From assembly GCA_964464035.1 (NCBI GenBank), contig CAYXEN010000023.1:1-33558 (forward strand): DNA of 33,558 nucleotides, given 5' to 3'. Of the stretch, positions 8,721 through 16,119 are shown one piece after another. Under the pieces are notes generated by a model, which saw only the letters and a program-made list of their open reading frames with translations, did not search any database and was not told the origin of the DNA. Source of the stretch: CAYXEN01 sp964464035. GTDB taxonomy: Bacteria > Krumholzibacteriota > Krumholzibacteriia > WVZY01. Position 1 is the stretch's first letter; every line of letters begins with the position of its first letter. The position numbers and the translations under genes were made by a program.

Positions 8721-8815
8721 TTCTCACCTTAGTGTCGCCTCCTCTTTTTAGCGCCCTGCTCCAGTCGGCGAATGGCGGGATCTGCGTTCGAACTCGCCGG
8801 GGTCTTGAACGGCGG

Positions 8816-8840
8816 ATTTTCGCCATTTGCAGGCGAAAAT
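8816..8840. terminator. Perfect 9-bp hairpin downstream of the barrel gene
   Basis: ATTTTCGCC (8816-8824), a 7-base loop and GGCGAAAAT (8832-8840) form a perfect hairpin about 95 bases after the barrel stop. There is no T-run after it, so an intrinsic terminator is possible but not typical. The 351-base gap 8721-9071 also holds a near-palindrome GCGCAACACGTTGTGC (one mismatch) shortly after. Neither a clear promoter nor a gene is visible in the gap. Confidence 0.4.
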
Positions 8841-9071
8841 TCGCCAGTGCGCAACACGTTGTGCTTGAATCGATTATGTCTGAACAGCCGGGGATGCGGG
8901 GTAGGCGGTGGCGGATAGTGGTTGGCCAGAGATGCTCCCCAAATGACCACTCTTGCAGTATCATGTTGTGACGAGGCAAGTTACGAGAATGATTGCTTTT
9001 CGGCCCCTCTTTTGCCCTGAGCGGTCCGAGGAACGTCGACAATCTTTACGTGGTTCATAGGAGATGATGCA

Positions 9072-10013
9072 ATGAAGAAGAGAATAACAGCACCGTTTGC
9101 AATACTGATCGTATTTGCAGTATCCTTGTTTCTCGGTTCGTGCGGATCGAGTTCGATCACGGGAGCGAGCGGCGGTCCACTGGGATCTATGCTTATCTCG
9201 TCGCAGCGGGACACGGACGGCGACGGGCTCATCGACATCGTGGACCCCGATGACGACAACGACGGTATCCCCGACAGCCTCGACCCCGACGACGACAACG
9301 ACGGCATCCCGGACGATATGGAAGAGGATCGCGACGGTGACGACGTCATCGACGATCACGACGACAATTTCGTCGAACTGAAGGGCTTCATAGAGAGCAT
9401 ATCGGGAACTGATCTCACCGTTTTCGGGACCGTGGTGCACGTTTCGGACAGCACCCTTATAAAGGGTTCCGAGGACGTCACTCTCGCGTTCGGCGACCTC
9501 GTGGTCGGGATGTGGGTCGAGGTTCATGGTTTCATCAACGATGATGAATCTGTCGATGCAGTGGAAATCAGCATCGAGAAAGAAACCGAAGATTCACCCC
9601 CGGATTCTCTCTCGGCCGGGGATTTCGCGGAGGTCGAGGCGCAAGTGGACTCATCGGGTTCGCTCGTCGTAGTTTCGATCGAGAAGGGATCGAGCGGAGA
9701 TCCTACGTCTTACGAGGCGGCGGTCGAGTCCGTCTCGCCGGACGAGATTACCGTGCTGGGTGTGAATCTCGCGGTCACCGCTTCGACGGTCTTCGAGGAC
9801 CATACGGCCTCGGGAAAGACTTATGCCGATCTCCAGGCGGGGGATCCGGTCGAAGTCAAGGCGGCGACGAACCCGGTCACGGGAGAGCCGGAGGCGATCA
9901 AGATCGAGTTGAAAGCACCCGGCGACAGTCACGTGGAGATAGCCGCCGAGGTCACGTTCATCGATTATGCTTCCGGCATTCTGGAGCTGGGCGGAGTGAC
10001 AGTAGGTTTCTGA
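9072..10013 (+). CDS. Lipoprotein with DxDxDG calcium-binding repeats and DUF5666-like modules
   Basis: A 313-residue protein with a lipoprotein signal peptide and the lipobox LGSC (Cys24). Residues 45-98 are a run of acidic thrombospondin type 3-like repeats (DTDGDG, DDDNDGIPD twice, DRDGDD), which bind calcium in other proteins. DUF5666-like beta modules follow at about 100-168 and 215-280, with the pattern IESISGTDLTVFG...D.LVVGMWVEVHG. The protein stops about 25 residues into what looks like a third module (AAEVTFIDYASGILELGG), so it may be truncated at the C-terminus or simply end there. A clear AGGAG lies eight bases before the ATG. It stands alone between the barrel gene and topoisomerase VI, probably surface-exposed or periplasmic. 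Confidence 0.82.
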   Translation: MKKRITAPFAILIVFAVSLFLGSCGSSSITGASGGPLGSMLISSQRDTDGDGLIDIVDPDDDNDGIPDSLDPDDDNDGIPDDMEEDRDGDDVIDDHDDNFVELKGFIESISGTDLTVFGTVVHVSDSTLIKGSEDVTLAFGDLVVGMWVEVHGFINDDESVDAVEISIEKETEDSPPDSLSAGDFAEVEAQVDSSGSLVVVSIEKGSSGDPTSYEAAVESVSPDEITVLGVNLAVTASTVFEDHTASGKTYADLQAGDPVEVKAATNPVTGEPEAIKIELKAPGDSHVEIAAEVTFIDYASGILELGGVTVGF

Positions 10014-10099
10014 ACCGGGAAGATTGATGCATCATGCCTGGAAAATCTCTGTTGAATTTGAGGGTGGAAACGAGCTTGACATCTTCAGCTATCAGGCCT

Positions 10100-10229
10100 G
10101 GGAAGGTGGTGTCTGGAGGGTTTTTTGGATGCAGCCGGGCTAAAAGCTCTCCTTTTCCGGAACTGTAAAAGGTTCCGACCTTCCCTGTTTCTACCCTCGA
10201 AGCAAAGGGCGCTGCGTGAGCGGCGCCCT
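10100..10229 (+). ncRNA. Candidate structured RNA (three-way junction plus GNRA hairpin) ahead of topoisomerase VI
   Basis: In the 374-base gap 10014-10387 the plus strand can fold as follows. P1 is eight perfect pairs, GGGAAGGT (10100-10107) with ACCTTCCC (10178-10185). P2 is eleven pairs with two G-U wobbles, 10115-10125 with 10142-10152. P3 is six perfect pairs, 10158-10163 with 10172-10177, directly abutting P1. A separate ten-pair stem (10206-10215 with 10220-10229, one wobble) is closed by a GUGA tetraloop. It matches no riboswitch class that I recognise. It could be a leader of the topoisomerase VI mRNA, an independent RNA, or in part the terminator of the lipoprotein gene. I see no strong promoter in the gap. 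This is a by-eye fold without covariation support. Confidence 0.4.
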
Positions 10230-10387
10230 CTTGCTTGGCCGCCGTTTTCCCGCCGCTGACCGCGGATCCCCCCGACCATGTGCATGTTTTTGCTTGTAAA
10301 TGCTCTTCGATTGTGATTAGTTTTCGCTGATCTTTGCCCGCGGCGGCGGGCCGATTGTGCGAAAACGCGTTCACGGAAGATCCGGAA

Positions 10388-12112
10388 ATGGACATGGGCG
10401 AGAAAAATCCTGTAGCGGAAGTCATCGAGCGGGAATCATCGGAAGGCGGTTTCGGTGATCTTCCGCTGTTCACACCGAGCGAGGGGCCGGAAGTGAAGAA
10501 AAAGCTTTCGAAGAAAACCGGGAACAAGAAACGGGCCGGAAGAAAGAAGCGGGACTCGGTTTACCAAACCGCGCAATCTCTCGCCCTCAGGCAGAAAGAA
10601 ATATCCATCAGCGAATTTTTCGCCAAGAACCGCCACTTGCTCGGATTCGACAGCCTGCCGAAGGCGCTCCTCACCGCCGTCAAGGAAGCGGTGGACAATT
10701 CGCTCGACGCCTGCGAGGAAGCGGGGATACCGCCGGACGTCATCGTCGACATAAAGGAGATCGAGGAGAACCGGCTTCGCATCGTCGTCGAGGATTCCGG
10801 CCCCGGCATCGTCAAGACCCAGATCCCGAAGATATTCGGAAAGCTTCTCTACGGTTCGAAGTTTCACTCCTTGAAGCAATCGAGGGGGCAGCAGGGGATA
10901 GGCATCTCGGCCGCGGTGATGTACGCGCAGCTCACGACCGGCAAGCCGGTCAGGATCATCAGCAGGACCGGTTCCGGCCGACCGGCGAATTCGTACGAGA
11001 TCCAGATCAACACCAAGACCAACACGCCGATAATCGTCGACGAGAAAGTGGTTCAATGGGAGAGGGACCACGGAACGAGAATCGAGATGGAGATCCAGGC
11101 CTCGTACAAGCGGGGTATGAGATCGGTCGATTCGTATCTGCATCAAGTTGCTTTGGCCAACCCGCACGTGCGCTTGGTCTATCGCAGCCCCAAGGACGGA
11201 GAGGTGGTATACGAGAGGCTTACCGATTCGATACCGGGTGAGCCCGTTTCCATAAAGCCGCACCCGCACGGCGTGGAGCTCGGCGTGTTGATGGACATGC
11301 TCAAGGCGACGAAATCCCGGAACGTCCGCGGATTCCTCGTTTCCGAGTTCTCGAGAATAAGCGCGAAGAGCGCGGAGGAGATCCTCGATCGGGCCGGCCT
11401 GGCGCCCTCCACTTCGCCCAAAAGGGTTTCGCGCGATCAGGGCGAGGCTCTCATCAAGGCTTTCGGCGCCACCAGACTGATGAAGCCTCCCACCAATTGC
11501 CTCATCGCCATAGGCGAGGAACTCCTGCTTCGCAGCCTGGAACGAGAAGCTGAGGCGGACTTCTACACCGCCGTAACCAGGCCGCCGGCAGTGTACCGGG
11601 GTAATCCTTTTCAGGTCGAAGTTGCCATCGCATACGGCGGCCCCCGGCTCAACGACGACGAGACGATAACCTTGTATCGGTTCGCAAACCGCGCTCCGCT
11701 GATATACCAGCAGAGTGCGTGCGCCATAACCCAGTCCGTCATTTCCACCGCGTGGAAGAGCTACGGCGTCCAGCAGGCCAGGGGGGCTCTTCCCTGCGCC
11801 CCCATGCTGGTCATCGTGCATATCGCCTCGGTATGGGTCCCCTTCACTTCGGAGAGCAAGGAGGCGATCGCCCATTACCCCGAGATAATCAAGGAGATCA
11901 AACTGGGCCTGCAGGAGTGCGGAAGAAGGTTGGGGCGATTCATCCGCAAGGGGATAAGAGCGAGGGAGGAAGCGAAGAAGACTTCCTACATCGAGCAGTA
12001 CATCCCCCACATCGGCATCGCCCTGCGCGAGATCCTGGCTCTTCCAGACAAGGATGAGCGCAAGGTGGTCGAGAAGTTGAAAGACACACTCAGGCGGAGC
12101 AGGAAGTTCTGA
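10388..12112 (+). CDS. top6B: DNA topoisomerase VI subunit B
   Basis: The 574-residue ATPase subunit of a type IIB topoisomerase, which with subunit A makes ATP-dependent double-strand breaks for strand passage. The Bergerat (GHKL) fold shows the N box KEAVDNSLDA (Asn104), the G1 box DSGPGI (136-141) and the glycine-rich lid RGQQGIGISAA from 166. A helix-two-turn-helix-like segment follows (SRISAKSAEEILDRAG) and then the transducer domain. The usual family start (LRQKEISISEFFAKNRH) comes only after a ~55-residue extension that is very basic (KKKLSKKTGNKKRAGRKKR), possibly for DNA contact. The ATG at 10388 has GGAAGA seven bases upstream; a TTG at 10334 is open but poorly supported. Topoisomerase VI is mainly archaeal and plant, and sporadic in bacteria. 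Subunit A follows after 50 bases. Confidence 0.95.
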   Translation: MDMGEKNPVAEVIERESSEGGFGDLPLFTPSEGPEVKKKLSKKTGNKKRAGRKKRDSVYQTAQSLALRQKEISISEFFAKNRHLLGFDSLPKALLTAVKEAVDNSLDACEEAGIPPDVIVDIKEIEENRLRIVVEDSGPGIVKTQIPKIFGKLLYGSKFHSLKQSRGQQGIGISAAVMYAQLTTGKPVRIISRTGSGRPANSYEIQINTKTNTPIIVDEKVVQWERDHGTRIEMEIQASYKRGMRSVDSYLHQVALANPHVRLVYRSPKDGEVVYERLTDSIPGEPVSIKPHPHGVELGVLMDMLKATKSRNVRGFLVSEFSRISAKSAEEILDRAGLAPSTSPKRVSRDQGEALIKAFGATRLMKPPTNCLIAIGEELLLRSLEREAEADFYTAVTRPPAVYRGNPFQVEVAIAYGGPRLNDDETITLYRFANRAPLIYQQSACAITQSVISTAWKSYGVQQARGALPCAPMLVIVHIASVWVPFTSESKEAIAHYPEIIKEIKLGLQECGRRLGRFIRKGIRAREEAKKTSYIEQYIPHIGIALREILALPDKDERKVVEKLKDTLRRSRKF

Positions 12113-12162
12113 GATCCCCGCGCTGGGAAAGACTCGGTGGATGAGTTCCAAAAGGAGGAAGC

Positions 12163-13254
12163 GTGCCGGCGAACAAGAAGGTCATCAAGCTCATAAAGGA
12201 TGAGGCGAAGAAGGTGAAGACCTCCATCCTCCAGGGCAAGAAACCCTCGATGAAGCTTCCCCTGCGCTCGCTCTCCAACGTGCGCTACGATCCTCGGAAC
12301 GGTTACCTCCAGATGCGGGGCAGGAAGAAGGAACGCACCCTCACCGTGAATACCGTCAAGACCTTCGCCCAGACCCTGCGCATGATGGCCCTGTCCAAGG
12401 AGCTGGTGGAGACGGACGACATCGCCACCAAGCGGGAGGCCTACTACGTGTCCAAGAACTGGGATGCCGCCCGCTTCAAGGAGCAGACGGAGTCGGACGC
12501 GGTGATGGACGACGTGGAGGCCTTTTTCGGATTGAACCGCGAGCAACTCGGTTTCATACCGGAAGAGAAGGGTGGTGAGGTGGCCGGCAAGCTGATCGTG
12601 ATCGACAAGGACAGGGACAGCGGCAAGCCGCTGAGGATAGACTGCACCAAGTTCGGCAGCGGCGCCTATTCCATCCCGATATCAGTGGAAGATCTGGACT
12701 TCGAGACCAAGGCCGATTTCATCCTCGCGATAGAGACGGCCGGCATGTTCCAGCGCCTGGTCAAACACAACTATTGGAAAAAGGCGAACTGCATCCTCGT
12801 TTCGATGGGAGGCGTACCCACCCGGGCCTGCCGCCGTTTCATACGGAGGCTGGCGGACAAGAAGAAAATCCCCGTCTACGTTTTCGTGGACGGTGATCCC
12901 TACGGCGTCAGCAACATATACAGGACGTTGAAGGTGGGAAGCGGAAACGCCGCGCACTTGAACGAGTTCTTCTGCGTTCCCCAAGCCAGGTTCCTGGGCA
13001 TCACCCCCGACGATATAGTCCACTACGAGCTGCCTACGCACCCGCTGAAGGAGGTCGACGTCAAGCGCGCGAAGGACGCGCTGAAGAACGATCCCTTCAT
13101 CCTTCATCACAAGCCATGGCAGCGGGCTCTGGAACGTTTGATCAAGATGGGCGTGAGGGCGGAGCAGCAGGCTCTGGCCAAGCACGGATTGAACTACGTG
13201 ATCGACCGCTACCTGCCGGAGAAGCTGGAGCATCCGGAAAGGTTCCTTCCCTGA
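12163..13254 (+). CDS. top6A: DNA topoisomerase VI subunit A (Spo11-like)
   Basis: The 363-residue cleavage subunit. The 5Y-CAP domain carries KREAYYVSKNW, where Tyr95 (the second of the pair, as in Spo11) is the expected nucleophile that attaches to DNA 5' ends. The Toprim domain carries Glu191 (AIETAG) and Asp243/Asp245 in VDGDPYG, the metal-binding set. Length and domain order are normal for the family. The start is GTG, supported by AAAAGGAGG five bases upstream. With subunit B 50 bases before it, the pair forms a two-gene operon, and both subunits look intact. Whether it acts in decatenation alongside gyrase and topoisomerase IV cannot be told from this window. Confidence 0.95.
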   Translation: MPANKKVIKLIKDEAKKVKTSILQGKKPSMKLPLRSLSNVRYDPRNGYLQMRGRKKERTLTVNTVKTFAQTLRMMALSKELVETDDIATKREAYYVSKNWDAARFKEQTESDAVMDDVEAFFGLNREQLGFIPEEKGGEVAGKLIVIDKDRDSGKPLRIDCTKFGSGAYSIPISVEDLDFETKADFILAIETAGMFQRLVKHNYWKKANCILVSMGGVPTRACRRFIRRLADKKKIPVYVFVDGDPYGVSNIYRTLKVGSGNAAHLNEFFCVPQARFLGITPDDIVHYELPTHPLKEVDVKRAKDALKNDPFILHHKPWQRALERLIKMGVRAEQQALAKHGLNYVIDRYLPEKLEHPERFLP

Positions 13255-13259
13255 TGATG

Positions 13260-13283
13260 CAGGGATCGGGGAAACGATCCTTG
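13260..13283. terminator. Hairpin between convergent top6A and AhpD-like genes
   Basis: CAGGGATCG (13260-13268) pairs with CGATCCTTG (13275-13283): nine pairs with one G-U wobble and a six-base loop. It lies between the stop of top6A and the stop of the opposing AhpD-like gene, so it may act as a terminator in both directions. No long T-run follows on either strand. Confidence 0.45.
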
Positions 13284-13299
13284 CCGGTGTGAGATCCGG

Positions 13300-13848
13300 T
13301 CATTTCTCGTTCCAGTAGCCTTCGAGTTCGACTCCCAACCCGCTCGCTATCCTGTTCACGAAGGCGAAGTAAGCCGTCACCTGGACTATGTCCAGGATGT
13401 CCGCGTCCTTGAATCCGACCTTTCGCAGCTTGTCGATGTCGCCCTTCGTCATCTTCCACGGAGTTGCGGTGAGTTTCTCGACGTACTCGAGCATCGTGAT
13501 GTCCTTCTCCCCGATGTCGGCCTTGCGGAAGTCCGTCTTTATGGTTTCGACCAGCGACTTGTTCTTTGTCAAGCGGAAGAGACCCTCCCCGTGGTGGGTC
13601 ACTCAGTAGTGGCAATCGTTGGTCTTCGATACCACGACCGCTATCATCTCCCGCTGCATGCGGCTCAGGCCCGACGGCCCCGCGCAGAGATACTTGTAGA
13701 GTTCGTAGTGGTGGCGCAGGGACTCCGGCTTGAGACTGTGAATCTTGAGGATGTTGTCCACGCCCTCGAAGGGATTGCCGTATTTCTTGTACAAGGTCTT
13801 GAGCATCCCCTGGGCTTTGTCTTCGCTTATCATCTTTATCCAGGCCAT
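13300..13848 (-). CDS. AhpD-like/carboxymuconolactone decarboxylase-family selenoprotein (CxxU, TGA read as Sec82)
   Basis: Read straight through an in-frame TGA at 13605-13603, this is a 182-residue AhpD-like (CMD family, peroxidase-related) protein. The family motif is N-x-C-x-x-C-x-x-HH. Here the frame reads NDCHY, TGA, VTHHGEG, so the TGA replaces exactly the second Cys of the redox pair (Cys79, Sec82). The protein continues without shift to a normal stop, with typical family helices on both sides. A SECIS-like hairpin follows the TGA. Other genes here use TGA as a stop, so this is not a recoded genome. AhpD proteins are thiol oxidoreductases or peroxidases, and Sec forms of AhpD-like proteins are known. 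The start ATG has GGGAG six bases upstream. The Sec machinery (selA-D) is not in the window. Without recoding, the gene would give an inactive 81-residue stub. Confidence 0.82.
13576..13605 (-). promoter_or_regulatory. Sec codon (TGA) and candidate bacterial SECIS hairpin
   Basis: The UGA is at 13605-13603. Twelve bases later GGGGAG (13590-13585) pairs with CUCUUC (13581-13576), giving six pairs including two G-U wobbles, around the loop GGU. The loop starts 18 nt after the UGA and has G in its first position. Both fit published rules for bacterial SECIS elements, which place the loop roughly 16-37 nt downstream. A competing five-pair stem, GACCC (13600-13596) with GGGUC (13585-13581), is also possible. 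SelB would bind this element to insert selenocysteine. Confidence 0.6.
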
Positions 13849-13879
13849 GGTGTTCTCCCTTGCTCTTGAGACGGCTCCA

Positions 13880-13899
13880 CCCGCCGAATTCGAGGCGGG
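13880..13899 (-). other. Inverted repeat at the 5' end of the AhpD-like transcript
   Basis: CCCGCC and GGCGGG form a perfect six-pair stem around an eight-base loop. With the promoter at 13906-13934, transcription would begin at about the edge of this repeat, so it could be an operator or a 5' stabilising stem-loop. Confidence 0.35.
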
Positions 13900-13905
13900 G
13901 GACCC

Positions 13906-13934
13906 AATATAGCAGATTCCGGTCGTAGTGCCAA
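13906..13934 (-). promoter_or_regulatory. Sigma-70-type promoter of the AhpD-like gene
   Basis: On the minus strand TTGGCA (-35, 13934-13929) and TATATT (-10, 13911-13906) are separated by 17 bases, each one mismatch from consensus. The start would be near 13899, giving a leader of about 50 bases before the ATG at 13848. Confidence 0.6.
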
Positions 13935-13948
13935 TAGGGGGGACGGCA

Positions 13949-13964
13949 TGGCACCTTTCGTGCT
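13949..13964 (+). promoter_or_regulatory. Candidate sigma-54 promoter ahead of the carbamoyltransferase operon
   Basis: TGGCACCTTTCGTGCT matches 10 of 12 defined positions of the sigma-54 consensus, with a perfect TGGCAC and correctly spaced GC. Transcription would start near 13976, about 140 bases before the small membrane protein gene. A sigma-70-like site lies further downstream, so the operon could have two promoters. Support is by sequence match only. Confidence 0.35.
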
Positions 13965-14001
13965 AAAGGGACTTGGAGAGGCGTTTTGGGATCAGCGACG
14001 C

Positions 14002-14029
14002 GTGACAATGTAATCATGTGTGGTATCAT
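14002..14029 (+). promoter_or_regulatory. Candidate sigma-70 promoter ahead of the carbamoyltransferase operon
   Basis: GTGACA (14002-14007) and TATCAT (14024-14029), each five of six to consensus, are 16 bases apart. The start would be near 14036, leaving an ~80-base leader to the ATG at 14118. Confidence 0.4.
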
Positions 14030-14117
14030 CGATTAGCAAGGGTTGACACCGACCGCCGCGGTTTGTTGATTCTGTGCATCCCCTGCCTGTGCCGGTGAGC
14101 CCCGAACGGAGAACGGT

Positions 14118-14357
14118 ATGAAAAGAATCCTGCGAAGAATAGCGGCCGGTTGGAAGCGCATAGCTCACAAGATCGGTGTGTTCCAGACCAAGGTCTTGGT
14201 GAGTCTGTTCTATTTCATCTTGCTGGGGCCGGTATCTCTGGTGCTGAAGCTCTTGCGAAGGGATCTTCTCGGGGTGAGAGACGGCGGAAGAAAAACGTTC
14301 TGGCACGAACGCGAACCGGAAGAGTTGACGCTGGAGAGATGCAAGCGCCAGTTCTAG
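14118..14357 (+). CDS. Small single-pass membrane protein linked to carbamoyltransferase
   Basis: A 79-residue protein with a basic N-terminus (KRILRRIAAGWKRIAHKIG), one hydrophobic segment (about 26-45, VLVSLFYFILLGPVSLVLKL) and a charged cytoplasmic tail. GGAG lies seven bases before the ATG. It ends 10 bases before the carbamoyltransferase gene, so the two are probably co-translated. Small membrane proteins of this build (DUF5989/SxtJ-like) are commonly found beside NodU-type carbamoyltransferases. The family assignment is from context and general form, not a specific motif. It may hold the enzyme at the membrane. Confidence 0.65.
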   Translation: MKRILRRIAAGWKRIAHKIGVFQTKVLVSLFYFILLGPVSLVLKLLRRDLLGVRDGGRKTFWHEREPEELTLERCKRQF

Positions 14358-14367
14358 GGGAGATCAC

Positions 14368-16104
14368 ATGTATATTCTAGGTGTCTCGTGTTTCTACCAC
14401 GACTCCGCCGCCTGCCTCCTCAGGGACGGCGAAGTGGTCGCCGCAGCCCAGGAGGAGCGTTTCACGCGGAAGAAACACGACTTCGACTTTCCCCTGAACG
14501 CCGTCAAGTATTGCCTGCGGGAAGCGGGCATCGAGGCGAAGGATCTCGCCTACGTCGGTTTCTACGACAAACCACTGCTCAAGTTCGAGAGGATCCTCTA
14601 CTCGTACCTGGCCACTTTCCCGAGGTCGTACCTCTCTGCGCTCAAGGCCATCCCGCTCTGGTTGAGACAAAAGCTCTGGATACCCCAGATGATCAAGAGG
14701 GAGCTCGAGTACGAAGGAGAGGTATTGATGATCGAACATCACCTCTCACACGCGGCCAGCTCCTATCTCGTCTCCCCGTTCGACGAGGCTGCGATCGTGA
14801 CCGTCGACGGCGTAGGCGAATGGGCCACTTCGACGATGGGCAGGGGCGCCGGCAACCGCATCGAACTCTTCAAGGAGATCCGCTTCCCGCATTCGCTGGG
14901 TCTCCTGTACAGCGCCTTCACTTACTACCTGGGCTTCAAGGTCAACAGCGCCGAGTACAAGGTCATGGGCCTCGCCCCGTACGGCGAGCCGAAATACTAC
15001 GACAAGGTCCTCGAGCTCATCGAATTCGACGACGAAGGCGGCTTCAGGATGAACATGAAGTATTTCGCCTACCACTACGGCTTGACCATGACGAACGGGA
15101 ACTTCGATGAGCTCTTCGGCCGCCCGCGCAGGGAACCGGAGAGTGGATTGGATCAATTCCACAAGGACGTGGCCGCGAGCGTGCAGAAGGTCACCGAGGA
15201 GATAGTGCTTCGCATGGCGAAGGCCGCGCACCGGCGCACGGGAAGCAAGAACCTCTGCCTCGCCGGGGGAGTGGCCCTCAATTGCGTGGCCAACGGCAAG
15301 GTCCTCAAGCAGACTCCTTTCGAGAACCTGTTCATCCAGCCCGCAGCCGGCGATGCCGGAGGCGCCGTGGGAGTGGCGAGCTACATTTGGAACTCGCTCC
15401 TGGGCAAGGAGAGGAGCTTCGTCTGGCGTGACGCCTACCTGGGCCCTTCCTTCAGCGCCGCGGAGATCAAGGAGTACCTTGAAGCGCGCGGAGCCGCCTT
15501 CCGCGAGCTCGGCGAGGACGAATTGCTCGAAAAGACCGTGCAGGCGATAGTGGATCAAAAGGTCGTCGGATGGTTCCAGGGGAGGATGGAATTCGGGCCC
15601 AGGGCCCTTGGCAACAGGTCGATACTTGCCGATGCGCGCAACCCCGAGAACAAGGACGTCGTGAACATGAAGATAAAGTTCCGCGAGAGCTTCCGCCCGT
15701 TCGCCCCCTCCGTCCTCGAAGAGAGGTGCAGCGAATATTTCGATCTCGACGTCCCGAGTCCTTACATGCTCCTCGTTGCACAGGTGCGCGAAGACAAGCG
15801 GGTCATCCCTTCCGTGACGCACGTCGATGGATCGGCGAGGATCCAGACGGTGAGCAAGGAAACCAACGAGCTCTACTACAAGCTGATAAAGCGGTTCGAA
15901 GAGCGCACCGGGTGCCCGGTCATCATCAACACGTCCTTCAACGTCCGCGGAGAGCCGATCGTATGCACTCCCCACGATGCTTTCCTATGTTTCATGCGCA
16001 CGAACATGGACGTCCTGGTGATGGATCGCTTCTACCTGGAGAAGCATGACCAGAAACCCCTTGAAGAGGACGTGGACTGGCGCGAGCTGTTCCAGCTCGA
16101 TTGA
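14368..16104 (+). CDS. NodU/CmcH-family carbamoyltransferase
   Basis: A 578-residue O-carbamoyltransferase of the NodU/CmcH/TobZ family, which moves a carbamoyl group from carbamoyl phosphate via carbamoyl-adenylate to a hydroxyl. The N-terminal Kae1-like part begins MYILGVSCFYHDSAACLL and carries the metal-binding HHLSHAASSY (His124, His125, His128), DGVGEWAT and CLAGGVALNCVANGK. The C-terminal YrdC-like part includes WFQGRMEFGPRALGNRSI and CPVIINTSFNVRGEPIV. Length and motifs are complete. It sits between a small membrane protein and a membrane-anchored SGNH hydrolase, a grouping that suggests modification of a surface glycan or lipid-linked sugar rather than an antibiotic. The acceptor is unknown. 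Confidence 0.93.
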   Translation: MYILGVSCFYHDSAACLLRDGEVVAAAQEERFTRKKHDFDFPLNAVKYCLREAGIEAKDLAYVGFYDKPLLKFERILYSYLATFPRSYLSALKAIPLWLRQKLWIPQMIKRELEYEGEVLMIEHHLSHAASSYLVSPFDEAAIVTVDGVGEWATSTMGRGAGNRIELFKEIRFPHSLGLLYSAFTYYLGFKVNSAEYKVMGLAPYGEPKYYDKVLELIEFDDEGGFRMNMKYFAYHYGLTMTNGNFDELFGRPRREPESGLDQFHKDVAASVQKVTEEIVLRMAKAAHRRTGSKNLCLAGGVALNCVANGKVLKQTPFENLFIQPAAGDAGGAVGVASYIWNSLLGKERSFVWRDAYLGPSFSAAEIKEYLEARGAAFRELGEDELLEKTVQAIVDQKVVGWFQGRMEFGPRALGNRSILADARNPENKDVVNMKIKFRESFRPFAPSVLEERCSEYFDLDVPSPYMLLVAQVREDKRVIPSVTHVDGSARIQTVSKETNELYYKLIKRFEERTGCPVIINTSFNVRGEPIVCTPHDAFLCFMRTNMDVLVMDRFYLEKHDQKPLEEDVDWRELFQLD

Positions 16105-16119
16105 AGGAGTTCTCCTCCC

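Noticed and set aside
10100..10185. Cyclic-di-GMP (GEMM) riboswitch
   Set aside because: A stretch GCAGCCGGGCTAA loosely recalls part of the GEMM consensus, but the conserved 5' segment and GNRA-capped P2 of that class are missing and the pairing pattern is different.
13300..13848. AhpD-like gene as a pseudogene or two separate small genes
   Set aside because: The interruption is a single TGA at the exact redox cysteine position, both halves are well kept in one frame, and a SECIS-like hairpin follows. There is no ribosome binding site or family start for a separate downstream protein.
13880..13899. T-arm of a tRNA or tRNA remnant
   Set aside because: The stem-loop resembles a T-arm only in the TTCGA string. 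No acceptor, D or anticodon arms can be drawn around it on either strand.
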